From NCBI GenBank assembly GCA_030041475.1, contig JASHNU010000002.1:1-51345 (forward strand): a stretch of DNA of 51,345 nt. Direction: 5' to 3'. The stretch's first letter is position 1. Every line of letters starts with the position of its first letter. This stretch comes from Candidatus Sulfotelmatobacter sp. (lineage in GTDB: Bacteria > Acidobacteriota > Terriglobia > Terriglobales > Acidobacteriaceae). A program made the position numbers and the translations under genes. Below are positions 29,092 to 37,770 of the stretch, piece by piece. Below the pieces are notes generated by a model. That model was not told the origin of the DNA and searched no databases. It worked only from the letters and a program-made list of their open reading frames with translations.

Positions 29092-31101
29092 ATGACGCAG
29101 AAGTTTTACATCACGACCCCGATCTACTACGTGAACGCGCGGCCGCATATCGGCCACGCGTATACGACCATCGCGTGCGACACAATTGCGCGCCGTCATC
29201 GACTGCTGGGCGATGACACCTTCTTCCTGACTGGTACCGACGAGCACGGTCAGAAGATCGAGCGCGCGGCCCAGGCCGCCGGCAAAACTCCGCAGCAGTA
29301 CGCCGACGAAATTTCTGCCGAGTTCCGCAACCTCTGGAAGCGGATGGGAATTTCGAATGACGACTTCATCCGCACGACGGAAGACCGCCACAAGAAGCGG
29401 GTGCAGGTCCTCTTCCGCCAGATTCGCGATAACGGCTACATCTACAAAGGCACGTACACCGGGCAGTATTGCGTGTCTGACGAACTCTACGTTGACGGCG
29501 CGCAGCCCGGCGATCCCTGCCCCACCTGCGGCCGTGTCACAGAGACCGTCCACGAGGACAATTACTTCTTCAGACTCTCAGCGTTTCAGGACAAGCTGCT
29601 CGGGTTATATGCGAATCCGGACTTCATTCGCCCCGAGACGCGGCGGAACGAAGTGATTTCGTTTGTGCGCTCCGGACTGCGCGATCTCTCCATCAGCCGT
29701 TCGACATTTTCCTGGGGCATACCCGTGCCCGACGATCCCAAGCACGTGATCTATGTCTGGCTCGACGCGCTGGCGAATTACATCACCGCCATCGGCTACG
29801 GATCGTCGCACGCCGGGGCGCAGGAAGCGTTCAAGAAATATTGGCCCGCCGACGTGCACATGATCGGCAAAGAGATCGTCCGCTTCCACTGCGTGTACTG
29901 GCCGGCGTTTTTGATGGCGGCAGGACTGGAGCTGCCGAAAGCCATCGTTGCGCACGGCTGGCTGCTCTTTGAAGAGAACAAGATGTCGAAGTCGCGCGGC
30001 AACATCGTTCGCACTGAGACCATCCTCGATGTGCTCGGCGCGGACGCGCTGCGATATTTTCTGCTGCGCGAAGTTGTCTTCGGGCAGGACGGCTCGTTCT
30101 CATTCGACGCGCTGGTGCAGCGTTACAACTCCGATCTGGCGAACGGACTCGGCAATCTGGCTAGCCGCACCCTGGCCATGATCAACCGTTACTTTAAGGG
30201 TGAAGTGCCAAATCCTTCGCATATAAAGGCCAAGAAGCCAACGGATGATGCCATTGCCAGCGCGGCGCGCAAGACCATTCAGGAATTCGGAGACCTGTTC
30301 GATCAGTTCCAGTTTTCCCGCGCGCTCGAATCGGCGTGGGGACTGGTTGCCGCAGTGGACAAGTACATTGTCGACAACGAGCCCTGGGCTTTAGGTGAGA
30401 AGCTCGGCGAGAGCCAGGATGAAGAAAGCCGCTCGCGGCTAGCGACCGTGCTCTACACCTCGGCGGAAGCGCTCCGCATCGCGACGGCGTTAGCGCATCC
30501 CGTCATGCCGGACGCCACGGCGAAAATTTGGGTGCAGATGGGACTGGGCGATATTAGAAAAGTCGCGCTTCAGGATCTGGCGTGGGGACAATTGAGCGCG
30601 GGCACAAAGCTCGGCGATGTAAGCCCGGTGTTTCCGCGCGCCGACAAGAGCGCGATTGAAAGGATGCAGCAGATGGAAAATCAGGAGCGCAGCGCGGCGG
30701 TGGAAGAAGAGAAGACGCCTGCGGTGCAGCCGGCCACGCCCGCCGATGCTACGCCGCCGGCTGTGACGGATGACGGCAAGATTTCGATCGACGACTTCGC
30801 CAAAGTCGAGATGCGGGTGGGCGTGATCAAGGTCGCCGAGCGTGTGCCGAAATCCGACAAGCTGCTGCGTCTTGAAATCGACATTGGCGCCGAGGTCCGG
30901 CAGGTCGTCGCCGGAATCGCCGAAGCCTACGCGCCCGAGCCGTTGATCGGCCGCAAGGTGGTGATCGTGGCGAACCTGGCCCCGCGCAAGCTGCGCGGCC
31001 TGGAATCGAACGGGATGATCGTCGCGGCATCACTGGAAGGCGGGAGACCCGTTCTGGCGGGCTTTCTGGAGGATGTGCCGGTAGGAGCGCGACTGAAATA
31101 A
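29092..31101 (+). CDS. metG: Methionine-tRNA ligase
   Basis: 669 residues. The HIGH motif appears as RPHIGHAYT (residues 18-26) and KMSKS as EENKMSKSRGN near residue 300. The connective zinc region has CVSDELYVDGAQPGDPCPTCGR. After a linker of about 40 residues rich in Ala, Pro and Thr, a C-terminal tRNA-binding (Trbp111-like) domain follows (about 560-669, DFAKVEMRVGVIKVAERV to the end), which dimerises the enzyme. It sits between larC and tatD on the same strand. The gene-neighbour pair metG-tatD is common in bacteria. Confidence 0.97.
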   Translation: MTQKFYITTPIYYVNARPHIGHAYTTIACDTIARRHRLLGDDTFFLTGTDEHGQKIERAAQAAGKTPQQYADEISAEFRNLWKRMGISNDDFIRTTEDRHKKRVQVLFRQIRDNGYIYKGTYTGQYCVSDELYVDGAQPGDPCPTCGRVTETVHEDNYFFRLSAFQDKLLGLYANPDFIRPETRRNEVISFVRSGLRDLSISRSTFSWGIPVPDDPKHVIYVWLDALANYITAIGYGSSHAGAQEAFKKYWPADVHMIGKEIVRFHCVYWPAFLMAAGLELPKAIVAHGWLLFEENKMSKSRGNIVRTETILDVLGADALRYFLLREVVFGQDGSFSFDALVQRYNSDLANGLGNLASRTLAMINRYFKGEVPNPSHIKAKKPTDDAIASAARKTIQEFGDLFDQFQFSRALESAWGLVAAVDKYIVDNEPWALGEKLGESQDEESRSRLATVLYTSAEALRIATALAHPVMPDATAKIWVQMGLGDIRKVALQDLAWGQLSAGTKLGDVSPVFPRADKSAIERMQQMENQERSAAVEEEKTPAVQPATPADATPPAVTDDGKISIDDFAKVEMRVGVIKVAERVPKSDKLLRLEIDIGAEVRQVVAGIAEAYAPEPLIGRKVVIVANLAPRKLRGLESNGMIVAASLEGGRPVLAGFLEDVPVGARLK

Positions 31102-31110
31102 CCTGCCGAC

Positions 31111-31149
31111 CTTCGCTCGGCCGGACAGCCGAGGGCGGCTGTCCCTACA
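31111..31149. repeat. 39-bp palindromic repeat, copy 2 (intergenic)
   Basis: Same 39 bases as 4694-4732 with one difference (GGCCGG here, GGCCCG there). It lies 9 bp after the metG stop. The GACAGCC/GGCTGTC hairpin could protect or end the metG transcript, but no T-run follows. Confidence 0.8.
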
Positions 31150-31211
31150 TAACATATCCATGTCGAACCGCTGAGTTACTCGACTCAGGACTCGACGACT
31201 CGGGACTGACC

Positions 31212-32036
31212 ATGTTTGTTGACTCTCATGCTCATCTTGATGGCGAGCAGTTCGCGAGCGATCGCGAGCAGGTCATTGCCCGCGCCCGCGAAGCCGGAGT
31301 GGGCACCATGGTCGCGATCGGCAACGGCGACGGTCCGCCGAAATTCGACGCCGGCATTCACCTCGCCGAACAATATCCCTTCATGTTCGCAACCATCGGA
31401 ATTCATCCGCACGAAGCTCGCCTGGCCGACGAGGCCTCCTATCACGAAATGGAGCGACTGGCGCGGCATCCCAAGGTTATCGCATGGGGCGAGATCGGTC
31501 TCGACTACTATTACGACCACTCGCCGCGCGAGAGGCAGAAAGAAGTATTCATTCGCCAGATGGAATTGGCTGCGGCGGCGAAGCTGCCCATCGTGATCCA
31601 CTGCCGTCCGTCCGACGGAAGCGACGATGCCTGGGACGACTGCCTCGCATTAATTGGGGATCAATGGGCGCGAAAGGGTCTCGGAGGCATTCTGCATTGT
31701 TTTACCGGGAATTGGCCGCAAGCCAGCCGCGCCCTCGACATGGGATTCATCATCTCTTTCGCCGGCAACGTCACGTTTCCGAAAGCGCAACAGATTCGCG
31801 ACGCGGCCATGGAAGTTCCGCTCGACCGCATGCTGATCGAAACCGATTGTCCCTATCTGGCGCCGGCGCCGCATCGGGGCAAACGCAACGAACCGGCGTT
31901 TGTCAGGGAGACTGCCCGCTGCCTGGGAGACTTGCGCGGGCTATCGATGGAAGAGATCGGCGAGAGTACCTCCCGCAATTTCTACAATTTTTTCAAAATT
32001 GCTGAAATTGTTGAAAGCAAAGTTTCCCCGCGCTAG
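31212..32036 (+). CDS. tatD: TatD-family metal-dependent deoxyribonuclease
   Basis: 274 residues, a TIM-barrel metallohydrolase. Metal ligands are visible in DSHAHLDGEQF (HxH, residues 6 and 8), GEIGLDYYYDHSPRERQKEVF, VIHCRPSD, ILHCFTG and IETDCPYLAP. The family removes 3' nucleotides from DNA and also acts on D-aminoacyl or other substrates in some members. Length and motifs are normal. It lies 110 bp after metG, with copy 2 of the palindromic repeat in between. Confidence 0.95.
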   Translation: MFVDSHAHLDGEQFASDREQVIARAREAGVGTMVAIGNGDGPPKFDAGIHLAEQYPFMFATIGIHPHEARLADEASYHEMERLARHPKVIAWGEIGLDYYYDHSPRERQKEVFIRQMELAAAAKLPIVIHCRPSDGSDDAWDDCLALIGDQWARKGLGGILHCFTGNWPQASRALDMGFIISFAGNVTFPKAQQIRDAAMEVPLDRMLIETDCPYLAPAPHRGKRNEPAFVRETARCLGDLRGLSMEEIGESTSRNFYNFFKIAEIVESKVSPR

Positions 32037-32095
32037 CCAACGGTTTCTGTTAATCTCCTGTTAAGATTCCATTGTTTCAGAAAGATTAGAAATGT

Positions 32096-32590
32096 ATGCC
32101 CGATAACACGTTCGATGTAGTCAGCAAGATCGACCTGCAGGAGGTCTCCAACGCCATTCAGCAGGCGTTTAAGGAGATTCACACCCGCTTCGACCTGAAA
32201 GACTCGAAGTCGAACATCGAACTGGAAAAAGATGCCATTGTGCTGCACTCGGCCGACGAGTACAAGCTGAAAGCTGTCAATGACGTTCTGCAGCAGAAGC
32301 TGGTGAAGCGGGGAGTTCCGCTCAAAGGCCTGACGTACGGTGCGGTAGAACCTGCCGCCGGCGGCACGGCCAAACGGCGCATCACCATGCAGCAAGGCAT
32401 CCCGATTGAAAAAGCACGCGAGATCGTGAAAACGATCAAGGATTCCAAGAAGAAAGCGCAGGCTTCCATCCAGGGGGACCTGGTGCGCGTGAGCAGCAAA
32501 GATCGCGACACTTTGCAGGAGATCATCGCCCTGCTGCGCGCTAAAGATTTTGGCATCGATATGCAGTTCACGAATTACAGGACGAACTAA
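32096..32590 (+). CDS. yajQ: YajQ-family nucleotide-binding protein
   Basis: 164 residues of the UPF0234/YajQ family. It shows the start DNTFDVVSKIDLQEVSNAIQQAFKEI, the block RFDLKDSKSNIELEKD, and the end LLRAKDFGIDMQFTNYR. Family members are small cytoplasmic proteins with two ferredoxin-like folds. Some bind cyclic di-GMP and act as effectors; others have been linked to RNA or tRNA binding. Which role applies here is unknown. The gene is intact and probably transcribed alone or with tatD (59-bp gap). Confidence 0.95.
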   Translation: MPDNTFDVVSKIDLQEVSNAIQQAFKEIHTRFDLKDSKSNIELEKDAIVLHSADEYKLKAVNDVLQQKLVKRGVPLKGLTYGAVEPAAGGTAKRRITMQQGIPIEKAREIVKTIKDSKKKAQASIQGDLVRVSSKDRDTLQEIIALLRAKDFGIDMQFTNYRTN

Positions 32591-32748
32591 ATCACTCACC
32601 TCCGAGTACGCCGAGTTCGCCGGGAGGCACATGAAATTAGTTTGTGAGGGCGAAGAGCACATGTTTGTCGCTTCGGTATTTTGTGCTTTTCGTTTTTCTC
32701 TGCGTCCTATGCGAATCTCGGCGGTGAAAGGGATTTGACCTTACCAGA

Positions 32749-33738
32749 ATGAGCGCGCCTGCCACCATTAACGGAAAAGAAATCTTCGATCTCCTGCGGG
32801 ACGACCTCGTCGCCCTGGAGAGCGAGTTTGGCCAGGATACCGTCTCCCCGGTTCGGGCTATTACAGAGATCGGCGATTATCTGCGCAATGGCGGAGGCAA
32901 GAGAATCCGCCCCGCACTGCTGTTTCTTTCCGCCAAATTGTTCGACTATCCGGGCCGCGGCGCAGTTCGGCTGGGTGCGGTGGTCGAGATCATCCACACC
33001 GCAACTCTGGTGCACGACGACATTATCGACGAGGCCAGCACCCGGCGCGGCCGCCCTGCGGCCAACACCCAGTGGGGCAACTCCAAGTGTGTGCTGGCGG
33101 GCGACTGGCTCTACATGCAGGCCTTCAAGATTGCTGTCGAGGAGCGCAACTTCCGCATTCTCGACACATTGATCGAGCTCACGCAGGAGATGGTCGAGGG
33201 CGAACTGCTGCAGATGGAGAAACTCGGCAAGCTCATCACACTTGACGAGTATTTCGACCTCATCTACCGCAAGACGGCCTGCCTCTTCTCAGTGTGCATG
33301 CGTCTCGGCGCGATTCTGGGTGGCGCCTCCGCCGAGCAGGAAGCCGCTCTCGGGAAGTATGGACACGACCTCGGCATGGCTTTTCAAATCGTCGACGATG
33401 TGCTCGATCTGACCGCGTCCGAAGATGTGCTGGGCAAGCCCGTGGCCAGCGACCTGCGGGAAGGGAAGGCGACGATGGCGGTGATCCATGCGCTCGAACG
33501 CTGCACCGCGCAAGAGCAGGCCAAAATTGAGGCCGTGTTGCGTGATCGCGCTTTCAATGGCACGACCCATACGGATATTCTCGAGATCCTCCGGCGGTAC
33601 GCGTCACTCGAAGCCGCCAGCACCCGCGCTGCGGAGTATGCCGAGTCAGCACGCCGCGCCATTTGCACATTCCCCGATTCGGACATCAAGAGGGCGCTCT
33701 TGTGGGCCCCGGAATTTGTGGTGGCCAGAGAGAAGTAG
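32749..33738 (+). CDS. Polyprenyl diphosphate synthase (octaprenyl-type)
   Basis: 329 residues of the trans-isoprenyl diphosphate synthase family. The first Asp-rich motif LVHDDIIDEASTRRGRP and the second QIVDDVLDLTAS are intact, together with GGKRIRPALLFL near residue 47. These bind the allylic substrate through magnesium. The product is the side chain of a respiratory quinone, likely menaquinone in this group of bacteria; chain length cannot be read reliably from the sequence. The 158 bp before the gene holds only common intergenic filler. Confidence 0.95.
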   Translation: MSAPATINGKEIFDLLRDDLVALESEFGQDTVSPVRAITEIGDYLRNGGGKRIRPALLFLSAKLFDYPGRGAVRLGAVVEIIHTATLVHDDIIDEASTRRGRPAANTQWGNSKCVLAGDWLYMQAFKIAVEERNFRILDTLIELTQEMVEGELLQMEKLGKLITLDEYFDLIYRKTACLFSVCMRLGAILGGASAEQEAALGKYGHDLGMAFQIVDDVLDLTASEDVLGKPVASDLREGKATMAVIHALERCTAQEQAKIEAVLRDRAFNGTTHTDILEILRRYASLEAASTRAAEYAESARRAICTFPDSDIKRALLWAPEFVVAREK

Positions 33739-34063
33739 CCGTTGCTACCACCGCAAATATCCTCAAATTCCGCCAAACAGCTGCCTATGGAGGCCATTGC
33801 CTGCCTGTGCGCCGAAGCACAGAAACAGCCTAGAGGATCCTTTGACCGGCGTCACTGCGCTCCGTGACCTGCGCCACAGACTTTCTCTTGCCGGCTTCCG
33901 ACAATACACGCAGTTGCTGGGACTATCTACCGGGGGGAAGGCTAACGAGACGCACTGGCATGCGACGGGGCGCGTCATACACAAACCCCGAAAATCTCAC
34001 CGCGGCACCTGAGAAAGGCAGGTCGCCGAGGAACCTATTCGCGGTGGACGGGCTCACCAACGA

Positions 34064-34166
34064 AAGACGGCGGCTTCAGTCGAAGCTTTGGACGAAAGGC
34101 GCCTTGCTTTTTCGACGCGCCGGCCTGAACTAGGTCGGAGAGACTCCGAGTGTACGCCGCCGTCTT
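34064..34166. ncRNA. Candidate structured RNA, three-way junction
   Basis: A closing stem of 11 perfect pairs (34064-34074 with 34156-34166) encloses two arms. One is closed by TTCAG/CTGAA (34075-34079 with 34125-34129), containing an inner TCGAAGC/GCTT..TCGA stem. The other is a compact hairpin TCGGAG-AGA-CTCCGA (34135-34149). Inverted repeats look alike on both strands, so the transcribed strand is not settled. No known RNA family was recognised. Confidence 0.45.
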
Positions 34167-34217
34167 GCTCACCTTGAACGGGGATGGTCCTCCTGAGAGA
34201 CGCACTCCCCGTGCACC

Positions 34218-34257
34218 AAAGCCGGGCATAGTCCCTCGGACGTGCCCGACTTTGTTT
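34218..34257 (+). terminator. Possible intrinsic terminator ahead of the DedA gene
   Basis: Arms 34218-34228 and 34243-34253 pair over 11 positions with one C-A mismatch on the plus strand (a G-U pair on the minus strand). The plus-strand arm is followed by GTTTATATA. It would end a plus-strand RNA covering the structured segment. The tail is short, so support is weak. Confidence 0.4.
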
Positions 34258-34336
34258 ATATACTGAACCCTTTCTGGATCTCTCAGAATCAAATTCCCGC
34301 ACCACAAGCTCTGGGGCACTCAAACTTTCATCATCT

Positions 34337-35308
34337 ATGACGGACATGCTCTTGTTGATGGCTCGCCACGGCTATGCGCTCACTTTCTGCATTCTCCTGG
34401 CCGAGGCGGTTGGATTTCCCGTGCCCGCTGCGATTGCCCTCGTAGTTGCGGGATCGGCCACCGCGGCGCACGTGGTGTCGCCACCGGCGGTAATCCTGGC
34501 TGCCACGCTGGCACTTCTGGTCGGCGATGGCGCCATGTTCTGGCTGGGCCGCTACACGGGGTGGGCCCTGCTCGGCTTCCTTTGCCGTCTTTCCATGAAC
34601 CCGGAAACCTGCATTTTGCGTTCTGCCGAGTCTTTCTACAAACGCGGGAAAATAACCCTGGTCATCGCGAAGTTCATCCCGGGTGTCAACAGCATGGCCG
34701 CGCCGCTCGCCGGCAGCATGAGAATGCGATTTAGTCAATTTCTTGGCCTGGATTTCATTGGGGCCCTGCTGTATTCGACGGCATATCTTCTCGTGGGATA
34801 TCTGTCGCGCGATTTCCTTACCGCGATGTTGCGTGGTTTCCATGCCGCCGGCCGCGCCATGGAAGTAATCGTCATCGTTGCACTCGCCGGGTTCGTGGTG
34901 TATCGCATCGTTCAGGTGACAAAGTATCGGAAATACGACGTTGTGCCGCGCGTGCAGGTCGGGGAGTTAAGCGCACGCCTCGCCGCCGGAGATTCGGTCC
35001 ACATACAGATTGCCGACGTGCGCAGCCACGGCTATTACGACAAGGGCGCCGAGCGCATCCAAGGTTCCATACGCATCGAGCCGAACAATCTGGAGGAGGA
35101 AGTCAAAAACCTCCCCAAGGATAAGGACATTTATCTCTACTGTACTTGAGCCCGCGAGGCGACCAGCGCCCGGGTGGCGCATCTGCTGCGCGAAAAAGGG
35201 TTCAACACGTTCGTGATCGTGGGCGGACTCACAGCCTGGCGCAAGGCCGGGCAGCCACTCGAGTCGGTGCCCAAGGACGACTTGGTGAAACTGCCGACAT
35301 TTTCGTAG
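34337..35308 (+). CDS. DedA-family membrane protein fused to rhodanese; in-frame TGA read as selenocysteine
   Basis: Read through one TGA (35147-35149), the frame gives 323 residues ending at TAG 35306. Residues 1-195 form a DedA/SNARE-associated (VTT) membrane domain (LAEAVGFPVPAAI, FIPGVNSMAAPLAG). Residues 205-323 are a rhodanese domain: VGELSARLAAG, IADVRSHGYY, IQGSIRIEP, then IYLYCT-U-AREATSARVAHLL, VIVGGLTAWRKAG and LPTFS. In DedA-linked rhodaneses the loop reads YCxC, and the second Cys aligns with the catalytic Cys of classic rhodaneses. The TGA replaces exactly that residue (271). Everything after it is conserved with no frameshift, which argues against decay. A SECIS-like hairpin follows at once. 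Automatic gene callers would stop at 35149 and lose the active site. Selenium insertion needs selABCD elsewhere in the genome. Start: ATG 34337; ATG 34346 is an alternative, and neither has a strong ribosome-binding site. Confidence 0.85.
35153..35192 (+). promoter_or_regulatory. Candidate bacterial SECIS hairpin
   Basis: The hairpin starts three bases after the TGA. The lower stem is CGCGAG (35153-35158) with CTGCGCG (35186-35192), with one bulged G. The upper stem is GCGCC (35166-35170) with GGCGC (35176-35180), all five pairs perfect. The apical loop CGGGT (35171-35175) has G as its second base and begins 22 bases after the TGA. Bacterial SECIS elements recognised by SelB have a stem-loop within the coding region just after UGA, with the loop about 16-37 bases away and a G in the first two loop positions. 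The fit is by eye; no folding energy was computed. Confidence 0.7.
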
Positions 35309-35483
35309 CGTTGCGGCACAAGCTTGTTCGGCACGACGTGCCGCTCTCGATCCTGCCCGCCTTATCTCGTCTTAATCTCTGCTGCAAACCTGCTAACCTT
35401 GATTTTTTTCTTCCCTTTCTCAGTTTCCCCCCGGCGCCATCGGGCTGAGCATGAAAGTTTTTTTCCGAACTTAGGAGCATACG

Positions 35484-37742
35484 ATGATGTTCTCTCATCG
35501 GCTTGCCGCCATCCCCATCGCACTTGTTTCCTGCTTAATCGCGCTTTCCCACATTTCCCGTGCGCAAGATGCACAGTCCGCGCCGCTCACCGTTACAACC
35601 GCTGCCCCGGTTCCCGCCCGCCGTCCGGTGATCGGGCTGGCGCTCAGTGGTGGCGGCGCGCTGGGCCTTGCCGAAATTGGCGTGATCCAGTGGATGGAGG
35701 AGCATCACATTCCGGTCGATCGCATCGCCGGAACCAGCATGGGAGCGATCATCGCGTCGATGTATGCAAGCGGGATGTCGCCCACGGAAATTCAAGACTT
35801 TGCGCTGAAAATCGACTGGGATCAGGCTTTTCTTCCCGAGCCTACGTATGCCCAGCTTTCTTACCGCCGCAAACAGGACCGGCGCGACTTTCTCATCCAG
35901 GCTCCGCTCGGGCTGAAACACGGGCTGAATGGCCCTAACGGCTTCAATCCGGGTCACGGCGTGGGGCTATTACTCGATCAGATCGCTTTCCCGGAGTCCG
36001 GTGTCGCCAGCTTCGATGATTTGCCCATTCCGTTTCGTTGCGTCGCCACTGACATGTTCAGCGGAGAAGGCGTCGTTCTCGGTTCAGGCTCGCTGGCGCA
36101 GGCTGTCCGGGCCTCCATGGCGATTCCAGGCGTGTTTACTCCAGTGGAGATGGATGGACGTGTGCTCGCCGACGGCGGCATGGTCGAGAACATTCCCGTC
36201 GAGACCGTGCGCGCCATGAATGCCGACGCCGTCATTGCAGTCGAATTGCGCCTGCCCGCCGGCGACCGCGCTCAACTGGAAACTATCACTGGTGTTCTTT
36301 CACGGGCTGTAGACGTGATGATCACCCAGAATGAACATCGCTCCCTGGCTCTCGCGCAAGCCAAAGTCACGGTCGACATGCGCGGTTTTTCCATCAGCGA
36401 CTACTCGCGTGCCAGCGAACTCATTCAGCTCGGCTACAACACTGCCGCCGGCGAATCCTCCTTGTTGTTGCCCTATGCCATTCAGGATCCTGAAGAATGG
36501 CACCAGTACCTGGCAGCCCGCGCCGCGCGCAAGCGTCCTGCGCCGAAACAAGTGGCTGCCATCGAAGTGACGGGCGCAGATCGAGATACGGATCGCAGAA
36601 TCGAGCACCACCTCAGCAAGAAGGATGTCCACACGCCACTCAACCTTCCCAAACTCGATCAACAGCTCACACAAATTGCGGGCGAGGGGCAATTCGACCG
36701 CCTCGGCTACGAAGGATTTACGCAGAATGGAGTCCCTGCCCTGCGCGTGACAGCGCACGAGAAATCCTACGGGCCGCCGTTTGTGGATCTCGCGGTCAAT
36801 GTCGATGGTTCTGGAGTTGCGGCATTCGATTTCTCCGCGGGTGCGCGAATCACGTTCATGGATTTCGCCGACCGCGGCGGGGAGTGGCGAAGCGATCTGT
36901 TATTCGGCTCGAGTAATCTGGCGGCGACCGAGTTTTACCAGCCAATCGCCGGGTCCCGATTCTTTGTCGCGCCCTACGCCTTTGCCTCGAAGCTCGCCCG
37001 CAATTCTTTTAACGGTCAGACCCGCGTTGCTATCTTCGGCGACGAGCGCGCCGGCGGTGGCTTTGACATTGGCTACGATTCCGGACGCCGCAGCGAATTC
37101 CGCGTCGGCTACGAAATCTTCGAGGGAAAGCTCGACCCGCTCGTCGGCAGCGCCGGCCTGCCGATTGTCAGCGGCAGCACCGGGGAACTGCGGGCGCGTT
37201 TCGTTTGGGACGGTCAGGATAGCCCTTCGGTTCCCAGCAACGGCACGCGCTTTCTTGCCCAGCTGTCGCGCGTTCTGCAGAGCCCGGACCTGGCTCATCC
37301 CATCGGGCAATTGGATGTAAATACATCCACCTTCTTCCCGGTGAGCTCGTCGACGTCGCTGTTCCTTCTCACCGCGGGTGGAACGACTTTTCGCGGCGCT
37401 GCCGGTCCATTCCAGATCTTTGCCCTCGGCGGACCATTCCGTCTGGGCGCTTATTTGCCGCAGGAATTTCTGGGCAATCACTACGCCTATTCTGCGCTGG
37501 GTTTTCGTCGCGAGCTTTATCGTCTGCCACAACTCGTCGGCAACCGGATCTACTGGGGCGGCTGGTACGAAGCCGGCACAGCTTTTGGCACGAGCGCCCA
37601 GAACGTCGGACCTGTGGTGGTGCGAGGCACGTTCAACCTCGGCGTCATCGCGGACACGATTGTCGGCCCCATTACGCTGGCCGGCAGCGTCAGCCCGACG
37701 GGCGAGAGCCGCGTAAATTTTTCAATCGGCCGCGTGTTCTAG
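35484..37742 (+). CDS. Patatin-like phospholipase with POTRA and outer-membrane barrel (type Vd-like)
   Basis: 752 residues. The signal peptide AAIPIALVSCLIALSHISRAQ is followed by a patatin domain: oxyanion loop GGGALG (56-61), nucleophile GTSMGA (Ser85) and catalytic Asp in LADGGMVENIPV. A POTRA-like segment (KQVAAIEVTGADRDTDRRIE onward, about 355-430) leads to a C-terminal beta-barrel ending in the aromatic SIGRVF. This matches the PlpD-type two-part lipase/outer-membrane proteins, in which a single chain carries its own BamA-like barrel. The protein should be outer-membrane located, with lipase activity released or displayed. The gene is monocistronic; a repeat element follows it. Confidence 0.92.
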   Translation: MMFSHRLAAIPIALVSCLIALSHISRAQDAQSAPLTVTTAAPVPARRPVIGLALSGGGALGLAEIGVIQWMEEHHIPVDRIAGTSMGAIIASMYASGMSPTEIQDFALKIDWDQAFLPEPTYAQLSYRRKQDRRDFLIQAPLGLKHGLNGPNGFNPGHGVGLLLDQIAFPESGVASFDDLPIPFRCVATDMFSGEGVVLGSGSLAQAVRASMAIPGVFTPVEMDGRVLADGGMVENIPVETVRAMNADAVIAVELRLPAGDRAQLETITGVLSRAVDVMITQNEHRSLALAQAKVTVDMRGFSISDYSRASELIQLGYNTAAGESSLLLPYAIQDPEEWHQYLAARAARKRPAPKQVAAIEVTGADRDTDRRIEHHLSKKDVHTPLNLPKLDQQLTQIAGEGQFDRLGYEGFTQNGVPALRVTAHEKSYGPPFVDLAVNVDGSGVAAFDFSAGARITFMDFADRGGEWRSDLLFGSSNLAATEFYQPIAGSRFFVAPYAFASKLARNSFNGQTRVAIFGDERAGGGFDIGYDSGRRSEFRVGYEIFEGKLDPLVGSAGLPIVSGSTGELRARFVWDGQDSPSVPSNGTRFLAQLSRVLQSPDLAHPIGQLDVNTSTFFPVSSSTSLFLLTAGGTTFRGAAGPFQIFALGGPFRLGAYLPQEFLGNHYAYSALGFRRELYRLPQLVGNRIYWGGWYEAGTAFGTSAQNVGPVVVRGTFNLGVIADTIVGPITLAGSVSPTGESRVNFSIGRVF

Positions 37743-37770
37743 CCTGTTTCGTCAGACGAAAGGCCAGCGA

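Larger units (their letters stand above)
33739..34336. other. Gene-free segment with many stems, possible non-coding RNA
   Basis: This 598-bp gap has no credible protein frame. It contains several self-complementary parts: CTGTGC/GCACAG (33805-33822), GTCAC/GTGAC (33851-33868), a three-way junction (34064-34166), a 7-bp stem ACGGGGA/TCCCCGT (34178-34212) and an 11-base arm pair (34218-34253). I compared it by eye with tmRNA, RNase P RNA, SRP RNA, 6S RNA and several riboswitch classes and found no convincing match. It precedes the DedA-rhodanese gene. It could be an unassigned structured RNA or a long leader. Confidence 0.5.

Noticed and set aside
34178..34212. Resemblance of GGGGATGGTCCTCC to the fluoride riboswitch consensus
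   Set aside because: The rest of the fluoride aptamer, including its second conserved strand and the pseudoknot partner, is not found.
33739..34260. tmRNA, RNase P RNA, SRP RNA or 6S RNA in the structured segment
   Set aside because: Diagnostic sequences of these RNAs (T-arm with CCA end, P4 and its partner, the SRP GGAAG core) were not seen on either strand.
34337..35149. Reading the DedA-rhodanese gene as ending at TGA 35149, or as a pseudogene
   Set aside because: The stop falls inside the catalytic loop, the next 53 codons keep the rhodanese pattern to a natural TAG with no frameshift, and a SECIS-like hairpin follows. A recent nonsense mutation remains possible but explains less.
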